The notes under the pieces: generated by a model
Databases searched by the model: none
What the model was told of the DNA's origin: nothing
What the model saw: the letters and a program-made list of their open reading frames with translations, nothing else
Made by a program: the position numbers and the translations under genes
Shown here: piece after piece, positions 58,794 to 64,000 of the stretch
Numbering within the stretch: the first letter of the stretch is position 1
How the letters are laid out: the number at the start of each line of letters is the position of its first letter
Assembly: GCA_027924645.1 (NCBI GenBank)
Contig: BSBN01001225.1
Span: 13,100,001 to 13,164,000 of the forward strand
Length of the DNA: 64,000 nt
Reading direction: 5' to 3'
Source of the DNA: Cunninghamia lanceolata
Taxonomy: Eukaryota > Streptophyta > Pinopsida > Cupressales > Cupressaceae

Positions 58794-61430
58794 TGTAGGA
58801 GTTCAGGACAACACTGAGAGGGGGGGTGAATTAGTGTTGTGTAAATTCTCAAATCTTTTTGCAAACTTTAACTTTCAAGACACAAAGAGAAAGATATCAT
58901 TGATTTGTCAAACACATATGCACATGATTAAGAAAGAAGAAAGAGAACAAAACCTCATGAGTAAATCATACACACACAGAAATGATCAATATAAATCATG
59001 ACACAAGATTTGCATGAGTGGAAAACCCTCCAGGGGTAGAAAAACCACTCCAAAACTGCCTCACTGGCTTTATCGAAAACCTCATTGGTTACACTGTTTA
59101 GAAGCACCAACTTCAAGGAGCACCAACCCCTAATATTTTAGAAGCACCAACTTCAAGGAGCACCAACCCCTAATACAGAACAAATTAAGAACTCAGAGGG
59201 TTTCTCTGTTTCAATACAAAACACTTCTTCTTTCACATGTGTCTGTCATATGACAATTCTTCTCATCAACTCAAATCAAAACTCATCATCTTAATTTTCT
59301 TTTCAAGAGGATATTCAAAATATATTCAACCCTGAATTTTGATCCACTCAACAACAACACCAATCAATTCACCTGACCTTTCATTTGCAAAGAAAAATAA
59401 CCTGACCTTTCATATCTCTCTTTTCTCTGTATAAACAATTCAAAAATCAATTCATTTTCTTTTACAAAATGATCATTTGAAAAATAAAATAATTCTCTTT
59501 CTTTCATTGTTGTTTCTCTTCTGTATATACAATTCATTTTTCTCTCTTGCACATTCTTCATAATTTCTCCTGCAATAAGAAAATATTCCTCAATCTTTTC
59601 ATATTCCTCTCTACATTTTCAATTCTTCAATAACCTCTTCAAATTCAATCTGTAAAAATAACTCTTCAATTTCCTTAACAAAAAATCTCTCCTCTGACCT
59701 CCATGTAGATAAGAAGATAACAAATATCTTCAATAATATATCTTAAATCTTCCCTTGTAAGAGAGAATAAAATCTCTTTCAAATTGAATATTCAATCTAC
59801 TCATTTTCATCTTCCATCTAAAAAATAATTCTTCAATTGATTTAATCAATCTACCTTCATGCATGATCCTTCATATTCTTGAAAAATCATTTCCATTCCA
59901 TCATAAAATATTCAAATAAATTTTTCTCCCCTGCATCATCTTCTTTGAAATCCTTCTCACTACAAAATAAATATTAAAGCTTCTTCATATGCACTGAGAT
60001 AAGAAGAAAAAACCATAAAGATACTCCTTGAAAAATATCTCTTAATATACTAAAAAAAAACTCCTTAAAAATTTGATGAAAAAGAAACTTTATTCAAAGA
60101 CTTAGAGAGGGACTAACCAAATAGTGGTTAAAAAAAAAAGTTTCTAAAAATAAGACAAAGCCATAAAAGGCTTAGTATTCGGGCTTCCTTCCTTTTTAAA
60201 TAAAGCACATTCAACACAAATTATCCACTAAAAATCTTGAATGAATCGGGCACCCATTACAAACTTCAATGCATTTTATAAATTAAATGGAGATCTTCAA
60301 TTTATTCGGGCTTCATAGCACTCTTAAAACATTTGATGTCCATACTAGTTTCATTTTTAGAATCTTCGAATGCAACTTCATAAACTATGTCCCTCCTTCA
60401 AATATGATGCTTATGTTTTTAAACCATTTGAAGTTATTAAGCTCTCTTTTGAAAATGTATCGAGCTCCCATAAGGTCATTTGAACATCCGATGTCTTCTT
60501 ATAAGTCATGCTCCCTAATATAAACCATGAGCCCATTAAAAATGCCTGATGCTCACCTTCAAAAGAATATACATGATATTTGATGGCTTCCACTAATGTA
60601 TAAACCGAGACAGGCAGTAAAAGAAAGAGGGGCCGGTTGCCCAACAGTGGCAATCCCTTTTAAGTTGTGACTTAAAATATTATGACTTGCAATAGCAAGT
60701 CACTAATCAGTCATAACATAAAGTGCACATCCTCAATGAAAGTCTTAAGGCCAAAATTAGCAATTTAATACCACATTAAGATCACATTATGCCCAAAAAT
60801 TATAATGAAATACACCTGCCTTTCTTGATGACACTGTATAAGACTGTCATACAATGTTAACTTGTAATCTACAGATCTCACAGATCTCCTTAGCATCTCT
60901 TGAAACATCAACTCAAACAACAATCTATATTATGAAAATCTTTGATGCTTTGTGAAAGAAACCTTTTTGGATGAAACCTTACTTGCTGATTATGACAAAC
61001 TTATGTCTTGATGATCCCAATAATTGATATGATCAAACTGATCAAACAACTGTGAAACAACTTGTGAAGCAACCTTTTCTTTGACATTCCATAACATGAT
61101 GACAAGAACATCATCTTACTTATCCAGATTGATGATCAACTCAATATCATAACATCAAATTCAAGGCATCCTTGAAAGGGTAAACCTTTTTGAGCCATGA
61201 GCAATATGATCCAACACTTCAACATATATGAGCTATTATAACTCCTGAGATCACTTCTACCATAATAAAGGCTTAGACAATTGAAAAACCCCAATTGATC
61301 TCCAATACACATCTCTGAGAACTGATTGAGCAATGAAGAACTATCTCCTCCTGATGTCCTGATCAACAATGACAACTTTACAACATCAACTGAACAAACT
61401 TTTGACATTAATGACAACTTGTCACCATCA
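58794..61430 (-). mobile_element. Probable solo Copia LTR in G0 RNase H
   Basis: The 2637-bp block starts TGTAGGAG and ends CACCATCA, with perfect duplication TTAAG (58789-58793 and 61431-61435). Removing it restores the RNase H text (HHGIK then YIFTQPNLNDQ). The + strand start carries the CACTGAGAGGGGGGGTGAAT motif also found at the corresponding end of the C1 LTR, so it is Copia-like and minus-oriented. No second LTR or genes are seen. It contains a 38-bp tandem duplication at about 59097-59174 (GAAGCACCAACTTCAAGGAG twice). Confidence 0.78.
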
Positions 61431-61435
61431 TTAAG

Positions 61436-61600
61436 TACATATTTACCCAACCTAATCTAAATGATCAACAAAGAAGGTGGTTGGAATTGATAACTGATTA
61501 TGATTTTGAGATTAATTATATTAAAGGAAAATAGAATCAAGTAGCGGATGCCTTGAGTCGGTGGATAAATTTTATCGATTGTCTCTATCCACTCGAACAT
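61436..61600 (+). pseudogene. G0 RNase H, C-terminal end
   Basis: YIFTQPNLNDQQRRWLELIT then DYDFEINYIKGK, a TAG, and NQVADALSRW, the standard end of a Gypsy RNase H. In phase with the part before 58788. Confidence 0.88.
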
Positions 61601-63060
61601 CAAGGATTTAGTATTACAGAATTCTATAGATGATGAATTATATGTACGAGTTAAGCAGGCTCTCTCTGTAAACCCTCAATATTTGAGGTATGATGGGTTA
61701 TATTTGAACCAAATGGGCTTCTTAGATATAGAGGAAGAATTTATGTTCTAGAGTCGGTAGAATTAAGAAATCTTTTATGGAAGGAAGTACATTCTGGACC
61801 ATATTCAGGTCATCTAGGAGTAACTAAACTCCTAGCTGATGTGAAACCTCTTTATTTCTTGAAAGGAATGAAGAAAGATTCTACATGATTTGTAACCAGT
61901 TTCTTGGACTGTCAAAGAGTCAAGGCTGAGCATCAGCATCCTGCAGGACTTTTGTATCCACACAATATTCTAGAATGGACTTTTGTAGGTCATTAGCATG
62001 GACTTTGTGCAAGGTCTTCCAATGTCTCGAAATAGACATGATGCTATTTTAGTGGTGGTGATAAACTCACCAAGGTAGCTCACTTTATACCTAGAAATTT
62101 ATCAGATGGAACACCAATCATAGCTCGTAAGTTTGTGCAGGAAGTGTTTAGATTGCATGGAGTTCCTTGAAAGATTATCTTAGATAGAGATGCATGCATG
62201 CCACCAAGGTTTTGGAAAACTTTGTTCTCAGTACTAGGGAATCAACTTAATATAAGCTCGGCTTATAACCCTAAGCAGATGGTTAGACTGAAAAGGTAAA
62301 TCAAATTCTTGAAGATTTATTGAGGATGTATTGTATGGATCAACAATACAAGTGGGAAGAGTATCTACTGCTTGTGGAGGTTGCTTATAACAACTCCCAC
62401 AATTCTACTATCAAGATGTCTCCATTTGAAGCATTGTATGGAAAAAGGTGTCAAACTACTATAAGCTGCGATAAGCTAGAAGATAGGATTAGCATCAGTC
62501 CTAAAATGTTGGTGGAAATGGAAGAACAAGTTAAGATTATCAAAAAAAGATTGGCAGAAGCAAATGATAGATAGAAAAGTTACGTTGATGCTAAACGTAT
62601 GCCAAAGTAGTTCTCATTTGGAGATAAAGTTCTTTTGAGGGTCAAACCTCAAAAAAGTTCCATAAAGTTTGGAAAGTCTTCCAAACTAGCTCCTAGATAT
62701 GTAGGACCCTTTGAAGTTCTTGAAGTGATCAATCTGGTTGCCTATAGGATCACTCTACTACTAGCTCTTGCTAAGATGCATAATTATTTTCATGTTTCAT
62801 ATTTAAAAAATGTATATCAGGTGATAATCATATTCTTGATTAGAATTCTTTACAGGTACAAGACCCAAGAGTGGTCATGATAGAGCCCCTTAAAGTGCTC
62901 AAAGTTTGCAAAATCCACTTGCATAACAGAGAGGTTACTCAATGCAAGGCCAGTGGGACCAGTATCTAGAGGATAGTGCCACATGAGAAGATTATCATGA
63001 TTTTTATCAGAGATTTCCTCATTTTTTTATGCTTTTCAAAGTTGAGCAAAAACTTTATTA
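61601..63060 (+). pseudogene. G0 integrase with chromodomain-like tail
   Basis: Pieces in several frames: AEHQHPAGLLYP, KLTKVAHFIPRN, FVQEVFRLHGVP, ISSAYNPKQM, then an open block (62320-62574) with YKWEEYLLLVEVAYNNSHNS and MSPFEALYGKRC, and another (62635-62880) with KLAPRYVGPFEVLEVINLVA and NYFHVSYLKNV, the GPY/F module. Beyond it, about 62890-63050, degraded text ending ATW-ED and FYQRFPHF fits the end of a chromodomain. The many stops show it is dead. Confidence 0.78.
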
Positions 63061-63105
63061 TGTTTTTCTTTCTGGAAACATTGGATCATCAAGGACGATG
63101 AATCT

Positions 63106-63118
63106 TATGGGGGACATA
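63106..63118 (+). other. G0 polypurine tract
   Basis: TATGGGGGACATA stands directly before the 3' LTR start TGTCACATCC; it is the plus-strand primer. Confidence 0.65.
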
Positions 63119-63174
63119 TGTCACATCCCTAATTTTGATTATGTTTTACTTTTCACTTTTATGCAATTAGTGGA
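63119..63174 (+). repeat. G0 3' LTR, first 56 bp
   Basis: Matches 7785-7840 with a few differences, then breaks off within GCAATTAGTGGAT where another LTR begins. Confidence 0.85.
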
Positions 63175-64000
63175 TGTAGACACCTAAAACTATCCTATTC
63201 CCAGATCAAACATTTATTTGCCATACTCCACATTAATTAAATAATTCTTAATTATTTGATAATTTCATCTATTGATCTCCATCTTATTCCTCAATATTAA
63301 TTAAATAATTCTAATTATTTAATTAAATTAATTTTCCTCTACACATTAATTAAATAAATTTAAATTATTTATTTAATTAAAGCTAATATTCCATTCCCTC
63401 CAAAATAATTAAAATTTAATATTTTATTTATTTTCCATGTGCACATGAAATTAAATATTTTATTTATTTATTTCCTATTATTCCCACTCACCATAATTCA
63501 CTCTCAATCAATTTAGTTAACTAATCAAACAAGATAGTTAACTAAATCAATCAAATCAGTTAACAAGTCAATCAAGATAGTTAACTAATCAATCAATTTA
63601 GATGACTAGTCAATCAATTGAGTTAACCAAGCAATCAACTCAGTCAACTCTTCAATCAAATCTGTTAACTCCCTTGATGCATGAGAGGACAAGGACACTT
63701 GTCACTCTCTCATTTTCTCACATCCTAATCTCAACCAATTCTAGCCATTGATCTCTCTGATCATTCACAACCGTTGATCTTCATTTCTAAGGGTCTATAA
63801 ATGAAATGTCTTCCTCCCCTCTTAGGATCTCTCATCTTCATATAACATCATGCCACACAAATCATTCTAGATCCTATAATCCTCATACAAGGTTATGCTG
63901 TTTAATTGAGCAATACACATATCAACAAAGCAAGGAGCAATCCATTGGAGTTTGGGAGAAACTTCGATACAATCAATTAGTGAGGTTGGGTTTGTAGGCA
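63175..64000 (+). mobile_element. LTR of a further element, running off the window
   Basis: Begins TGTAGACACCTAAAA inside the G0 LTR. The first 15 bp resemble the L1 LTR terminus read on its own sense strand, and both share fields of TTAATTAAAT words (here 63230-63480). A TATA box (CTATAAATG) lies at about 63795, giving + orientation. The far end and any genes lie outside. The 63-codon open frame at 63806-63997 is not convincing. Confidence 0.7.
63505..63680. repeat. Degenerate minisatellite with GTTAACT core
   Basis: About eight units of roughly 20-24 bp of the type AGTTAACTAATCAATCAA follow each other between the AT-rich palindromes and the TATA box. Units vary by 2-5 bases. The L1 LTR has one such word (AGTCAGTTAACTCAACTTGA) at the corresponding place. 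Confidence 0.7.

Larger units (their letters stand above)
7785..63174 (+). mobile_element. G0: outer Ty3/Gypsy chromovirus-type LTR retrotransposon (3' LTR truncated by another insertion)
   Basis: The 5' LTR (7785-11650), tRNA-Met primer site, a small upstream frame, gag, protease, reverse transcriptase, RNase H, integrase with a chromodomain-like tail, polypurine tract and the start of the 3' LTR (63119) lie in the order of a Ty3/Gypsy element on the + strand. G1 (12048-55595) splits the leader and a 2.6-kb LTR (58794-61430) splits RNase H. Without them the element present here is about 9.1 kb, so the complete element with two 3.9-kb LTRs would be near 13 kb. The 3' LTR is broken at 63174. 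Every gene has stops, so the element is dead. Integrase after RT places it in Gypsy rather than Copia. The Del/Tekay lineage is a guess from the long LTRs and the chromodomain. Confidence 0.88.

Noticed and set aside
1..64000. CRISPR arrays, prokaryotic defence systems, rRNA or telomeric arrays
   Set aside because: No regularly spaced repeats with unique spacers, no operon structure, and no rRNA or TTTAGGG arrays were seen; the window is plant nuclear DNA.

Overview
This is plant nuclear DNA, most likely from a gymnosperm and probably a conifer. The evidence is a plant-specific gene with spliceable introns, plant LTR-retrotransposon families, tRNA-primed binding sites, very long LTRs and an extreme density of old nested insertions. 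No bacterial operon, CRISPR array or rRNA is visible. The species call is an inference.

Bases 1-3526 hold the 3' end of one host gene, a FORKED1/VAN3-binding-like protein (auxin-canalisation DUF828 plus a PH-like domain), on the + strand. Its exons join in frame. One intron carries an 873-bp hAT-like DNA element with an 8-bp target duplication. Bases 3527-7784 are intergenic: AT-rich DNA, degenerate repeats and a decayed minus-strand reading frame that I do not recognise.

From 7785 to the end the window is a matryoshka of retroelements, resolved from LTR pairs and exact target-site duplications (TSDs). G0 (7785-63174, + strand) is a Ty3/Gypsy chromovirus with 3.9-kb LTRs. G1 (12048-55595, - strand, TSD GTGGT) is a chromovirus inside G0. 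C1 (19047-47697, - strand, TSD ATTAT) is a Ty1/Copia element inside the protease gene of G1. L1 (33031-46332, - strand, TSD ACTTA) is a 13.3-kb element without pol, inside the 5' LTR of C1. T1 (38221-43059, TSD GAGAC) is a small non-coding LTR element inside an open frame of L1. Three probable solo LTRs (13728-16120, 48615-53595, 58794-61430) interrupt G1 or G0, a SINE sits in the G0 LTR, and a further LTR element starts at 63175. Removing the inner elements gives about 7.5 kb for G1, 7.3 kb for C1 and 8.5 kb for L1, all normal sizes, which independently supports the layout.

The most striking content is a nearly genome-length endogenous caulimovirid (about 24755-32793, - strand), sitting in the gag gene of C1. 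It begins at its own tRNA-Met primer site. It carries movement protein, coiled-coil/coat region, zinc knuckle, protease, reverse transcriptase and RNase H, then an unrecognised tail, and ends in a promoter with a TATA box and a cluster of GATAAG motifs. In-frame stops and a frame break make it non-functional.

All retroelement genes here are decayed, so nothing in the nest appears able to move by itself. The only plausible host function is the gene fragment at the left edge.
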